A DNA stretch of 64,000 nucleotides from Larus michahellis (Eukaryota; Chordata; Aves; Charadriiformes; Laridae): contig NC_133898.1 in NCBI RefSeq assembly GCF_964199755.1, positions 131,295,553 through 131,359,552 of the forward strand, read 5' to 3'. Positions within the stretch are counted from its first letter, which is position 1. Each line of letters begins with the position of its first letter. Of the stretch, positions 1-15,000 are shown piece after piece. The notes beneath the pieces are model-generated. The model made no database searches, was not told the origin of the DNA, and saw only the letters and a list, made by a program, of their open reading frames with translations. Both the position numbers and the translations under genes were made by a program.

Positions 1-82
1 CTAATGTGAGGAATGCCTTCTCAATGTTTATATTTGCTTTTGCACTAGTTTCGAAAAACCTAATACCATGCTCCCTAGCAAT
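1..82 (-). CDS. RAB10: RAB10 coding exon 5 (partial at window edge)
   Basis: Begins after acceptor GTTTAG (84-83 is AG) and runs off the left edge. It encodes [20 protein letters not shown] then EKAFLTL, which includes the G5 motif ETSAK. The rest of this exon, the final exon and the 3' UTR lie outside the window. Confidence 0.95.
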   Translation of the reverse strand, partial: MAREHGIRFFETSAKANINIEKAFLTL

Positions 83-3000
83 CTAAACCAAAAAAAGAAA
101 GAAAGAAAGGTTAGCATTTCTGTGAAGTTATTCCATTGGTGCCACTATAACTTCGGGATTAGCGGCATTTATAAGCATGTGATACTCTTTCAGCCATAGC
201 AGGTGTCAGAAGTACTAGCGAGACAAAGTGTCACAAAGGAATATTTGGAACTTAATGATTCAGAAACAGCAATTAAAGTGCATTAAATCACAAGTCAATG
301 TCTGAACATGAGACGACAGAGACCGTACAAGCCTGTCGCATGGTAAGTAACCTCAAGGATGCCTGAAAAATTTTAGTTATCAAAGAAAGCAGAAACTGCA
401 GCTGAACTTGTTCCATTCGTGGCAGTTCTTTGCAACTTCTGAGAAAACGTTCCCTAGGCTTACAAACCGCTAGCAAATGCAGCCACCTTGTTCGTTCCCT
501 GGCACATCCCCTTGTGGCATCTCAAGCACCTGGAGACGGTGAAGCCTTGGCACTGATGTGCTTACTTTGATAAGCAAGTTTTTGCCCGACACTTACCTGT
601 TCGCCTTTTGCTTTAGGGACAACTCTCTTATCTTCCATGTCACACTTGTTTCCTAACAGCATCCTCTCCACATCTTCATTGGCATGCTGAAACGAGACAA
701 GAGACAGGCTTACAATCTCCCCCAGCAGGCAGTAAATATCTATTTCACTTTTGTGGAGTGCCTGAAGTCCAGGCTAACGTTTACAGGTCTTGGTGTCCTG
801 CACTTTCCCAAGTCCTAACAAAGACTGCTAGAAACCAGTCTTCAGACAGTGCCTTTGGACTAAGCTGCTCGTATCCCTGGGAGTGGAATGAGACAACAGC
901 TACGGGCTTGACACAGCTCTGTCACCACCACAATGCCAGTTATTTTCCCCCTTCCTTTTCACTTCTGTAATTTAAGGGTGAAGTCTTCCGTTACGAAAAA
1001 GGCAACGTGCTGTCCTGCAGCCCAGACCCTTCTTACAGAAATGCTGCTACAAAACATGGCGGGACAAGAAGAGCCCCGTGTCTACAGCTGCCAACAACCA
1101 AGCTTCATGCACTCGAGTGGCTCCAGCCGATGCTACCGTTTTTTTGATGTTTAAGGGGTCCTTTGCATAGTTTTATTGTAGACAGGTAAGTCTCCTTAAC
1201 AACTGCAACCATGCTTTCAACCACCACAAAGCCAAATAACCAGAAAGTTAGTAAAAAACCCTTTTTGCCTGTAATTTCGTTTAGAGGAGTTACCAAGTTA
1301 ACTAACAAAGGAAAATTACAGCTCTCTAGCATCACGCTGTTCCTCTGATGTCGCCATCAGAGCAAGACCACAGGTCAGCTTTGTGCTTTAGCCCTATCTG
1401 CTAAGGACCTCACAGAGAAGTTGAGAAACTCAAGCAGTGAAGTGGCACGCAGACTATATACCAGGCAAACGCGCAGCAGGACAACACAAAGGGAAAGCTG
1501 AAGCAAGCACCACGCTAATGCTCAGGACCCAAAGAAAAGCAGGACCACATACACAGGGAATCAGCTCTGTAAGGCAAACGCGAGTGCCAATGCCAATGCT
1601 TTCCTAAGGAATGCCGAACGAGCAGAAAAGCCTGGGCTGTTCAGTTATTGTCGTCCTGCCAATATCCATCAAAGCAAGGAAAGAACACGCCAAAGATATC
1701 CACCAGATTAGCAGGAAAGTTCCAGCAGCCACAGCACAAGGCATCACTTAAGTGGATAACTGAAGCACTTTGCAACCTGCCATGAGAAGCTTCTTGGAAA
1801 GTCTAATCTGAATTTACTTTCACTCCAACAGCCTTAACACTACTTTACGGTAGCATTATTAATAGAACTACAGAGGCAAGAGATCCACGTACCAGTACTC
1901 CTGCTTACAGTAATAACCCATTTCACATTCCTCAGGAGAACCACCCCCAGTTTTTTCCTTCAGCTCACAAGGAGGAAGAGCAACCAGACAGCAAAGGTAG
2001 ATTAAGATATCATGTCGAGTAAGACTCTGAAAACGTTAACTTTTCATGCACACACACAACACTGCTTAGGCAGCAACAGACTTTTCAAATACAGCCAGCC
2101 CCAACGTATAAAACTCGGCACTTGAGCAACTTAACTAATTCCTACGAGCCCAAAGCGAAAGTGCACGGCATAGCACACCTCTGCAGAACGTGTGAACTTT
2201 AAATTATCACGCATTTAGCAAGGATGAAGGTGTAACACCTCTAGGTGTCTTGGCTATTTCTAAATTAAGGCTTAAAGTATCCTGTATAAGAGCCGCCTGG
2301 CAAGGAATAGGAATTCCAGCTTGCTTATTGAAAACTCTCCTCTTTGAGAGAATACCCTCGGCAACATCACCTTGTAAAACCACAGCACTTCGTTACTTCA
2401 TTCCCAACTATCACTTGCAATAATCCGTACAAGAGCGGGTGACAGCCGCACACATTCTAGCAAGAAGCCTCAACACTGCACTGGAACCTCAGAGGATGAC
2501 TTCACCCATCGATTCTGCAGATGCACTCCATTAGTGAGCTTTTTCCATAATGAAAAAGGCTTCCTAAGGTGTCACATATCCCTTATAAAACTGCAGTAAC
2601 CACGCAGCCTTCGTAACACACCTGAAATCCGCTGCAGAGGTTTGTGTGACACAGATTTGAAAACATGAGGTCAGCAAAACCGCTCACTTCTCGGACACAA
2701 TGGTATGAATGACATTCACATGAATTACTCAACTTCCTGGATACTACTGAATTTTTTAAACAAGGCAACTGCAGCATGTAAAGGCCTTGGTTTCAAGTTT
2801 ACATTCAACTCATCACTGAGCCTCTTCCTGTGCTCCTTTACTTCCTCCCCTGCGGTACCCACCACAACGCGTATCCTTCCATGAACAGTATAGTTTCCCA
2901 TTTCTCACGCTGGGGAATTAAAGTCCCAATATCACATTTCTGCTCTGTAATAACCTTTCGCCAGCCTCAGTGCTTCAGCTAGCAATGCCTGACAGCACCC

Positions 3001-6000
3001 ATCTGCTGACGCTCAGTTCTACAGGGCCATCTTCATGCTCTCTAGCAAAACAACGAAGCCGGAAAATCCAAACAATTATTCCATTTGGGAACAGCATAAC
3101 AAAAGCAAGAACTAACAGTTGCGCTGCTCTCCAACATCTCAGAACTCCCAGAGAATGAACTCCTGGGGGTGCAGGCACTGAATGTTTCCACATCAGTTTC
3201 TCCTGCTTCACTTGGCCTTGCTTGGAATTTTACCAAGCTCCGTGTTTGGTTCTCCTTTAACAAGGACAAACGTCAGCTGGGCAGCTTTGAGTCATTTGCT
3301 AAATCCAACACCAGCAGTTTGCCACGCTACCTGCAACGGCCACAATAAACTTGCAAATATTTCATGACATCGATTTTGAGGGAGCAGAGGTGATCAGATT
3401 TAGTTATCTCTGAGGATTTACATAGTTGTCCTTATAAAATAGGCTAGTACTAGAAGTGACATATTCTACAGCTGCTCTACAGCTTATGGCTTTGCGCTGC
3501 TCCTCTGCACACCCCCTTGTGGCAGCAGCTCCTCCTGAAAACTGCAGCTCACAGTTCCTACAAGATGTATTCCTTACCTCCAAGTATTCTCCAGCCAGAA
3601 ACAAACTCTGCTCATGTATGATCTGACATTTTAGGACACCTGTGTAGCGTTGTGATCCTTCATGCCATCGCTGAAGGGAGAGTTGAGGGAGGGACGGAGG
3701 AGAGCCAAGGAACAGCACCCAAACCCTTGTGCTAATTTACACCTTCTGCCAGGACAGACGCAGAAGCTGCAATCCAGAAGCTGAGTTCTGCGGGACTCAT
3801 CACATGCTCTACGGGTCACAGCAAACAGCTGGATGGTGGGATCTTACAGACATTACTCACCTCATCTATGTTTCTGAGCCACTTGCTGATGTTTTCAAAG
3901 CTCTTGGCATTGGTGATGTCATATACTAGCATGATCCCCATGGCACCTCTGTAGTAGGAGGTGGTGATGGTGTGAAATCGCTCCTGCCCCGCTGTGTCCC
4001 TGTGGAAAACAGACAAGAGCACGCATCAGAGGCAAGCTCTAAAGAAACCAGCACGGTATATCTATTAGACAAGCGTATGGCCCAGTATACTGGGACGTGC
4101 AATGTTTTGAAGAACCGTAGGAGACACTCCAACGTGCATCAGCAGCAGCTTCAAAGAAGGTCCACTCCATCCCAGATGCAGCTGAACACTCAGAGAAGAA
4201 AGGACAAGCTGCAGTAAGCCAGGCTCAAAAGGGTACAGAATCGAGGGTCTGAAGTTTCTCTTTGTGATTTTACTTTAAAGGGGACTGTTTAAAAAAACAC
4301 ATTTTGGAGTCAACTATGACAGAGACAGAAGATGCTGGGCTGCCCAACTGGGCTTACACGACTAAGGTGGCAGAAGATGAAGCCATCTGTTGAACAGCAA
4401 AGCAGTGAGATGCAGTAGGTCTTCTGGTATCTTACCACAATAAACAAATCCAGTATCAAGTCACGGTAGAAATTTGTTAAACTTCATATTTTTTTATTGA
4501 CAACTTGAAACTTGCACTCAAAAGGAGAAACTCTTATTTCCAAGTCCCATATCTCAGGGGAGCGTCTCGGACATCTGAGCTTCAGTGGAACCCAGAAACA
4601 GGCAGGACAAAAACGGGAGCAAGAAATGCTCTACCAACACTTCGACAGCACTGTGAGCTCCAGCAGCGGGAGGGTCTGAACAAGCCCAGAAGCATCGTTG
4701 TCCCAGACACTCTCCCCTGTTACTGACCAGTTCTTCCCAAGTGAACATATAAATAAGGCACTTCAGAAGTTCACCTACAAGGTTTAAGGTACACACCATA
4801 ACCACTGACCAGCCTGACGAGACACTGCACAAACCCAGCTGACCCAGAACTATTCTGTAGGAAGTTCTCAAAACGTAGGTTGATCAGCAGGGCCGCTGCC
4901 AAAGTCAGGAGAGACTGGAACTGTGACCAGCCATGACCTGCCCCAACTGTCCAGCCAACACCACCACCATGCCCAAGAACATCCCCTTCCACTTCAGCAG
5001 CTGCTGAGCAGCCACGAAGACAATTGCTCACCATTTTCTGGAACTCAGACTTAAAACTGAGAAGAATTTTGTTTTCAGATCAATTTGATAGAGCTTTAAC
5101 ACGATCTTACACATTTATATTCCTGAAATTTTAGGCCACAGTACATAACAAGTAGATCTAGAAGATGTACTGTAACATTAAGCCGTTGATTTCTATAAGC
5201 AATATCCTGAAAATCGATCATGCAAGATTAATGACAGTATGTATTTTCCCATCTAATTTTGAGATCTTTCATGGAACACGTGAGATTTGGTTAAATAAAC
5301 TCGCATGCCATTAAGTTGAGAATTAAGAGTTCTCAAGAGTAAGAACACGCAGTTGTCTTTCAGAGAACATAAACCTAACAGATTACAAGTTCGCAGACAC
5401 TTTTCAGTGACACTATTCAACTATCAACGGTGTCTCTGAATTTAAACTGGTCTAAACTGAGATCAAACCTTCCCTAACCGCCTTCGGAAAGACACAGCGT
5501 TCCCCCCTGACCCACAGACCCACATTTCCTCGCTCACAAACCAGTAACCTCAGAAAACATCACGGACTGGAGTTGAACTAGTTCAACTCATTTCCCTCTC
5601 AGCTGTTCCTGAGGTCACAGCAAGTGCCTTGGCAGGACACGGACACCACCAGGCACCAAGTCCTGTGAAAACTCAGCTCTCCCCACTGTCCTGTCACCTA
5701 CAGTTGACCCAACAAACGCTGACTGCAGTTGCCAAATCAATTTGTTTAAACACACGTCAGATTTCTGGCCAAGTATCAGTTGGCAAATGGGGAGTAAACG
5801 AAAAGCCTCGAAATCCAAAGATGCCACGGAGAAAAGTTCCTGAGATGCAGGGAAATGCTCTACGAAGTTTCTTCTCGAAGTGTCTCATCGGCTCTGTTTG
5901 GCTCAGACCCCACATCAGGGTTTTGAGACCAATTGCTCCCGAGATTTTATCTCCTCCCAGGAGCTGGCAAACACCAGGACAAGGGCAAAGAGCAGAGGAG

Positions 6001-9000
6001 GGGGAACACAGGCAGGTCCTAAACCCGAGCACCGCTTTGTTCAGAGATGTTCTACCAGGCCATGCTGCGCAGAGGTCTGGCTCGCTGGCAGCAGCCTCGA
6101 GAGGCAATCTAGCGCATTCCCCGGCTCTACAAAACATTGAGGGATACCCACGTTATGCTTCAAAGATGCTTGATGTTCTACTGAAGACCTCTGACGGTTG
6201 CTGGCTTGAATCCCACTCTCTCATTTCCTTTCTGTGCCATTTGGAAGTCTCTCCTGATGGCACACTTGGGTTTTCCTTAGTGCAAATTAAGGCCGTCAAT
6301 CCTTGCCTTACTTTTCACAGGTAGCAGAGTTCATTTCCCTTCTTTCTACAACTACTTTTTGCATACTCAAACACAGCTCTTGCACCTTCTCTGCCTTTTC
6401 TCAAGCCACCTGAAGTTCTTTAGACTTTACTCACTGGCCAAAGGGCTAAGATACACAGCCCCACCTACTACTCTCTCTGGACTCCCTCCAACTTGCCCAA
6501 GTCTAAGGAAAAACCCGGACACTGCTCCAGGTGAAGTCTTCTTCCTCACACAGGAATATTTTCTAGCAGACCTGGGCATGCCTGTTGACGCACCCCCCTC
6601 CCTTTCCTCATGACTGAGCAGATTTTTCTGACATTTGAGTAACTGATTACACAGACTGAACTTGACAACTTCCCATTTGCCTGTGCTGAATTTCACTGGG
6701 CTTTTTTTTCCAATGACACTTCTCCGAAAGCAATTTGAATTATAATCCAGTCCTCTATACAATTTATACTTTGCAACTTCATCTTTTCCTGCTTAGCTAA
6801 AATGCAATAACCATACCCTCTATATTCCCTTATCTCAACCTTTAAAGAAAACATTGCCTATCATGAAACTCGGGACAGACTCCTGCAAAATCTCTCAACG
6901 GAACTCTTAATCACACATCATTTATTTTCTCTCGCCATGAGTTCTGTACCCACTTGATAGCACCTTCACCCCAGTCATTCCCCCTAACTTGCTTGTATCA
7001 AGCAGGACAGTGTCAGAAAAGCCTCGCCAAAAACATCAAGCCATATGACATCCGTGATTTCTCCCCTCCTGACAAGGCCAGTAGCTGTCACAGCAAGAAC
7101 CGAGATCAATTTTACACAACTTGGCGTTGGCCACACTCAGTTGTTAGTCATCCCTTGTCACATCCTACGCGCCTACAACTAACTCGCTTCGTTAACTCCT
7201 CCAGTGGTTCTTCTGGCAACTGAAGCAAATGGATGAAAAGAAAGCCGGGGAAGGAAAAAGCAGAGAACCTGGAGTGTTTCCCCCTTTTTTTTTTTTTTAA
7301 ATAGGTACTATATTTGCCCTTTCCCCTTCTTAATGGATTCCCCATTCATTATTCAGAGATAACTCTTAATGGATGCGAGATTAGAGACCTGACTGGAGCA
7401 AACAGAGGAAATGAGTTATGGTTTTCAAACTGCCTACGACTGATGAATCCACCCTGAGCAAACGGCAGGAGACAAGCGGAGACCGCATGCCCTGTTTACT
7501 GTCCTGGCCTTCCATTCTTTTGTTCAAACCTCTGGGACGTAAGAATACGCTCCAAAGCTATGGGCGTGCAATAAATCCTTCACATAGGCAACAACATTTG
7601 TGGAAGCTCTCCAAGCTAAAATAAACGTAGACAAGGACTATTAAGACAGCCAAGGAAAACGGAGCCCTACTGCACAGGAGGAAAGCGAGAGAACTTGGTT
7701 TGTTTAGCTGCAAAATGGAGACAAAGAAGGTCGTCCTGTGGGACTGGGGAAAGCAAAAAATCTATTTGAATTATTCTCATGCCAGCATTAAAGTATGCAT
7801 AAGCGGTATCATCTTAGAGGTTTAACCAACAGAGAAAGGAATTTCTAGGACAGCTTTCCGGTTGACCTAGCAGAGACTAAAGAAACCTTAAAATGCACTA
7901 TGATTTGCTTATGAAATATTTACATGGGTGCAACAAGAAGAGATTACATCCGATGATTTGTGAAGATCCTTCCAGTCCACACAGCTCAAAAGAAAGGTCT
8001 TTGACGTATTAAACCAAATAATTCCTAGCAAAATAATCCTAAGAATTTTATTACTGTCCCACTGTTTCATCTTATAATATTTTTTTAAACTACCCAGCAG
8101 AATATTGCATTGAAGAAACCGCACTGCTGACATCAGGCACGCTCTGGAAGCTTTAGCAACTGGGTCCAAGACTTTCCTTCACAAAGGAGCGTCTGTAAGG
8201 TATCTTCATGACCGGCAAATTTCAACTGTTTTGAATAAATATTCATCCAGGAAAAAAATAAATCTATAATGAGCGAAGTATCTAGTTGTTTTCTAGGAAG
8301 TCAGACTGATGGGCCAAGAGTCTCTTCCACCTGGAGCCAGGCACATGGTGAGTGGTCTCCAAAGCTCTCAGCAGCAAGAGTTAACTTTTAGCCATTCCTA
8401 GGGTAATTGCAAAAATTAATGAGACCGACCATACCCTAGTCAGTGGTGTGTCTGCAGCTTCGGCTGTTCACCGCCATACTTCTTAAACCCAAGAATTTGC
8501 ATGTAGCAGGGAATTCCCACAGGTGTAACTGCTTCAGACAGCTATGCCGCTGCACATTCCTTTCACCTGGACTGGTGTTCCAGCTCAGACGATTCTTTGT
8601 GCAACAAGCTCATTGCTGAATAGAACAAAATCCTGAGGACACATTTCTAGCCACGTAAGAGTATTCCCAGCAGAGACACACTCATAGAAAAATGTTAGCT
8701 TATAGTCTTCTACCCAGTTAAGAGCTGCATACTGAAAAATGTAAGTTTCTGTTTCTAAAATTTGGAATCAGTCAACAAGATTGTAGGAAAATAGGGTGAC
8801 ACACAAATTTTATGTAAATGCAGGAGGGTGAGAGTAGCAGCTAAATAGGAAAAAAGAGAAACAATTTAGATGTCTTTGAATCTCTGAGTTACATATTTTT
8901 TGGTTTACTACAGAAGCAATTTTGTCGTCACACTGTTTCCATATTAATACAAGATTATCAAGTATGATTGTTCCGTGCACAGATGAAGAGAACTGCCCCG

Positions 9001-12000
9001 TTAAGAGAAACGGATCATTTGTCTTACCCAGCTCTGGATCCAGCCTTTCAGATCCCAACTTTCTGGCATTAACGATGCCAATCAGCGCCTTGCAACAAGC
9101 CTGCAGACACTGCCGGGGCAGCAGTCCTGCATACAAGCCTGCCCCAGGCACAGACGAATCGAAGAATCGTGCACTTTCTACCTTCTACTGACATGCACCT
9201 CCATCCCTCAGAGCTCCTGGTCTGGCGGGACAACACGCACCGACAGGCTGCCGGGAAAGCGTGAAAACTGGTACATGGGAGATTCACCAGATGGGAATCA
9301 TAGAATCACAGAATGGTTTCGGTGGGAAGGGACCTAAAGGCCCATCCAGTGCCACCCACCACCCTGGGCAGGGACACCTCCCACCAGCCCAGCTTGCTCC
9401 AAGCCCTGTCCAACCTGGCCTTGAACCCCTCCAGGGATGGGGCAGCCACAGCTTCTCTGGGCAACCTGGGCCAGGGGCTCACCCCCCTCACACCAAACCA
9501 TTTCTTCCCAATAGCTCATCTCAATCTCCCCTCTTCCAGTGTAAAACCCTTCCCCCTCGTCCCACGGCTCCCCTCCCTGCTCCAGAGTCCCTCCCCAGCT
9601 TTCCTGGAGCCCCTTGAGGGACTGGCAGGGGCTGGAAGGTCTCCGCGGAGCCTTCTCTTCTCCAGGCTGAACCCCCCCAGCTCTCTCAGCCTGTCCTCCC
9701 AGCAGAGGGGCTCCAGCCCTCCCAGCATCTCCGGGGCCTCCTCTGGCCCCGCTCCAACAGGTCCATCAACAACTGTTAGTCCTTACGAATCCCTGCAAAG
9801 CTCACTCTTCATACAGCTCCACACCTATAATTTGGTTACTCCTTAAGATCGGTTTAAGACTAGTTTAAGACTAGACATGTATACACCATGTGGCTGTTTA
9901 AGGAAAGTTGGAATTACTTACTACCCTGACTTGGAAAAGCAAATACGGACCTCTTGAAAAGGCTAATCACTCACCCCTGCTCACATAACCCCGCTCTGTT
10001 TATAATCCCTGGAAACCTATTTCTAAATACTGCAGTTATTCTTTGATAGTTTTCTGCCCTACCCCATCCCTCCAGCATTCCAGTGTCAGCATCAGAGGGT
10101 TTAGGGCTTGACTTTTTTGTTGTTTTGGATTCACTCTCACAATATCAACATCCTGTAAACCCACCTTCAGGATCACCCTCTTACAGTTCCCAGTTGTCTT
10201 CCCAGACTGCACAGACTGTGAGAGACCAGGAAGTGGCTGTATTTTCTGCAACCAATTTTCACAGAATATTCTTGAATGAATGGAAAAAGGGCTCCTGGGG
10301 TAAGTTCTTCTGCAATAATGGAACAGGATACATCATGATCCTCTTATTTGTCAAGCTCTGTTCTGAAATACCTGGCTGATCTGTGTTTTGTTTCCCCTCC
10401 ATGTTCTCCTTTATTTCGTTTCCATTCCACTGAACTAGAGCTTCTCCCAGAGTCTCCCACTCCTGCTAGTGGATTTCCAGCAACTTGGATTTCCACTGTC
10501 CTTGACCTTAAAGAGTCCCTCCTCCTCTTCCGTGCCTGCTTCCACTATGTATTTTTAGATGACAGTAGTATTTCCTTTCAGCCTTTGCATCACCAGCATG
10601 AAAAACCTACATTTGATTTCCGTGCGTTCTCACAAGCACATAAGAGTCAGGCCAGAGTTTTTCCAGCTTCCACTTATAGGTAGTTCAAGAATTCTGGAGC
10701 CAGAGCTCACATCTGTGTATTTAACAGTCCAAAGCTGACTGTTCCTTTGTGAACTCCCTTGCAAACCCGTGTACATATGCAGCTACCACCACAGCTTGGT
10801 ATGTGAAGAGCAGTTCCACAGCTTAACTTCACTTCTAGCAGGAGGTGTCCCTGCCCAGGACAGGGGCTTGGAACTAGATGAGCTTTAAAGTCCCTTCCAA
10901 CCCAAATCATTCCATGATTCAGTGATTTCCTGTGTTTTGCATGTGCCACCTTCTAGCCTCACGCTAGAGCTGATGTTCTGGTACTGGAAAAGGAAATGAG
11001 TTATATCAATCCTTACCTACCTTTTCCAGCATACTCACGATTTGAAAAAAATGTGCTTTGGTCACTTCTCTGACATCCAGGAAAATCCTAATCTTTCAGT
11101 TTTTCTTTCTAAAATAGCTATTACACCCCTCTGACCATCCTACTTGCCCCTTTCTTTCTAGGGCACGCTAACCAGAATCGTTATTATGTCAGACGGTAAC
11201 ACTTCCCTGCCCACTGCAAATGACTGCACCCACAGTACATGAAAAATCACAGTTTTCCAATTGCTGCATTATGCTAGTAACTTCAGAGACTTACAGGATG
11301 CCTAAACCTTTTGGTTTCCATTTCAAAGCAATTCTGAGTTCCTGGACTGTACGATCTTACACTTCTTCATAGCTGAATTTTTAGCTCTACTGCTCTATTC
11401 CTCTAGAGCGTTTCATCACTTTCACTGTGATAACACCATCTTTTCCTGGAGCAGTCACCTCTCATGTTGGTTCTTTTATTCTCCCTCCCTTCTCTATAGC
11501 ATGAGCATTACTGTATTTGTCAGGACACTCATCAGTGTCAACCCACCCAGGTCCCACCCTTCATAACTATTTCTACTCCCAAATCTTTACTTTATTTCTC
11601 CCAAATCCTACACTAAGCCTACCATTGGTGACTTTCCATCTGGCATCATACCATATACTGTCACATCAACAATTTTTCTTAACAGAGAAGTAATACAATA
11701 ACCTAACCAAGACGACACTTGATTCTTCTACATACTTCCACCCAGAATTTGACACAGCAGTAGTCCTCCTGATGGACCTGCCCTGAACAAGCTCGTTCAG
11801 CACAGAAGAGACACGGAGCTGTTGGAGCGGGGCCAGAGGAGGCCCCGAAGATGCTGGGAGGGCTGGAGCCCCTCTGCTGGGAGGACAGGCTGAGAGAGCT
11901 GGGGGGGTTCAGCCTGGAGAAGAGAAGGCTCCGCGGAGACCTTCCAGCCCCTGCCAGTCCCTCAAGGGGCTCCAGGAAAGCTGGGGAGGGACTCTGGAGC

Positions 12001-15000
12001 AGGGAGGGGAGCGATTTTAAACTAAAAGAGTGTGGATTTAGATGAGATTATTATGAAGAAATTCTTTGGTGTGAGGGGGGTGAGCCCCTGGCCCAGGTTG
12101 CCCAGAGAAGCTGTGGCTGCCCCATCCCTGGAGGGGTTCAAGGCCAGGTTGGCCGGGGCTTGGAGCAACGTGGGCTGGTGGGAGGTGTCCCTGCCCAGGG
12201 CGGTGGGTGGCACTGAGTGGCCTTTAAGGTCCCTTCCCACCCAAACCTTTCTATGATTCCTTCAGATGGCCAGTCCCAAGAGCTGTGTCCCATCCTCCTC
12301 CTCGCTGGCAGCCCATGCACCCACAGGCTGGCTCAGCCTAGCTGAGGCTCTCCAGAACCTCCCTGCAGACCAACACAGTCCCACTTGGGACGCAACACCA
12401 CCGCTCTCCATCTCCTCTTGTCCCAACCTCCCCCCTCCCGGTTTCAACATCATTTTGCAACAGGCACATTTACATTTGGAGCAGTATGAAAACACTTTAA
12501 TCCTAGCTTGATCCTCACCGACCAGCAACCCCACTTTTTAATAGCTATGAAGTATCAAGTTGCTTATCACCTCTGGCAAGGTTTAACTCAGCTTGACCTT
12601 TGTATTCTGCTTTACTCCTATATATATATCTATTTTAGAGATCAAGGCACAACTGAGACGCTGCTACGTCTGCTCATCTTCCATGCCCAGGAAGAGTGGT
12701 GGGTGGCCATCCCGCTGTGTAGAAAGGAGCAGCACTCTATTAGAAAGTGCCGGTTTTACCTGTTTTCTGTAAAACTAATTGCCCATTGAGACTGCACCCC
12801 CACCCCAAGGAGTACAAAAGCCAGTACTGGCCACAGTAAACCAGTGACACAGTTTTGCAGGCAGCCAGAGAGCAACAACTAACCAGGACAACAGCACAGA
12901 AAGATTTAACATGTGGGTGATGGAGGATTACACGGATCAGCAAGAGGCAGGTCAATACAGTAATTTTAAACTGAGGAACAGTTTATTTCTATTGCCTTCT
13001 GTATGTGAACAGAAATACTCTGTTCACCTATGTAAATAACAAATGCTACTTAATCAAAGCCTTAACCACTCCCACTGACGTAGAAACCTTATTCCGTACG
13101 GGATGGGTTCGTTCAGCCACCACTTCTGCCAGTGATAGCTGACTGAACGCAGCTCCTTCGTAAACACTGAGCAACTCTATGTAAAGGAACTCCGTCATAC
13201 TTGGGAAACGGCTAACAAATACTAAGTTCTTGACAGTACAAAACTCTGTCACCATCTGTCATTTCACAAACAGCTGAATGCCACTACTCTGGAAAAAAAA
13301 CAAACACAGAGGTTTCAATCTGAATAAGCACCAATAATAATAATGGTGATGATAACAGCAGCAACAGTGATAACAAAACTGCCTTTGCTTCTAACAATAA
13401 AAGGGACTGTTAGGAAGCAAGAAAGCAGCATTATGGAGGGCTGGACAAAGATTTGGTGGCACTTTGGAGAGCCGTGGCTGGACTTACTCTCGTGGACTGG
13501 CCCAGTGCCATCACGGCCAGTATCCTGTCTCTGTCAGCGACCAGATGCAGCTCAGAGGTGTGTACAAGAAACCGGGCAAACTGACAGCAATCCCACAACC
13601 GGGACAACAGTTTTCAGATGGGGAGAAACCCCACAAGCGAAGGGGCGGTCATTCCTCCTCTCCGTTCTGAGCAGGGAGCTGCCGCACTGGTACAAGCCCA
13701 CCTGAACAAGGGCCAAGGGTCCCACCTCCTGACCTTAAACTCTCTTTCCTCTTCACCATCAGCCTTTTGGTATCAGGTTAACCAAGTACGGAGCTGCATC
13801 CCAGTGGAAGCGCTACCTACGACTCAGATGATGTGTTTTGTTGATCCACCTATATTTGCTCCTGTGCATTTACTTCAGTTATAAAAGCACGAGCCATACT
13901 CTGCACGCAAGAAAAGCTACAAGAACAGCCTCGGGTTTACAAGGGAAACTAAAGCGTCCCTTCTTACTGAGCTGCCGCAGTGGGAGTGAAGGGTAACTCC
14001 GGCAACGTGTTACACAACTCCTAGAAGTGCAGGGTGAGTTCAAGTGCAGGAAGCGGTGGTTAAATATAGATGCTTTGCACAAAATATCTTCACCGAAAGA
14101 CACTGTTGTTCTAGCCACCAAACCACTGCTGGGCAAAACTCCTTGTACAGGAGGAGCTGGAAACTACAAAGCCTAGATATTTTTATTTTTTTATTTTTAT
14201 TTTTTTTTTCCATCAAAAGTGCATGTCATAGGAACTTCATTTTCTGCTTTCCAAGTTTCACCTCAAATGCGAAATTTTAAACTGTCAGGAACAAGAAGCA
14301 GATTCAGACAATGATCTCCCAACTTTGCAACATTTAAAAGTTCCAATTTCATAGAACTCGGCTCACCCAAACCCCTCTTCATTTCCCTAGGCCACTAAAA
14401 ACGCGTACGGCTTCGTTATGGCTTGCTGCTTTGGCTACATGCACATTAAACATCCTCAGTATTCCATATTTTCAGTTTCTACATTTCATCGTGACTTTTT
14501 CCAACGTTTAATCTAACACTTCCTTTAAGTCATTCCAATGTTTTGTTCTACCTTTCTACCCCAGGGTGACTCGCAGCACCTGCCCTGTTGGGGTAAAAAA
14601 ACGCAACACGAAATGATTGTTTGGTGTTACGGTTTGCTCTGGGTTGAAAAGCTGAACGTTAACCAGCTGGTGAACTCCTCCTGCAAGAGCTGCCCAGCGA
14701 GTCACTCAAGGAAGCTGCGTTCCCGCTGGCTGCCTCCAGCTCCTGCTCTCGGTTCCTTCCTTTCCGCCGCTCTGCCCTCGCTCCCCAGCTGATCTACACC
14801 CATCCCTCCCCACACAGCTCCGCCGGTTACCCTTTGTGGCTCCCCGCTGAAGCGCCCCAGCGCGCCGAGTTACTTCATCATCCAAGTGCTTCCTTATCGA
14901 CCGGCTGCGCAGTTTATACAACAAAACCAACTTCAACAACTCTTTCCCTTGCAGGGCACAAACCAAAATAACTAAGTTGGCTGACTTCTGCTAAGGAGGC

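Noticed and set aside
5629..6324. 231-codon plus-strand open frame in RAB10 intron 2
   Set aside because: Longest open frame in the AT-moderate part apart from CR1, but without a domain or splice support. Expected by chance over 12 kb.
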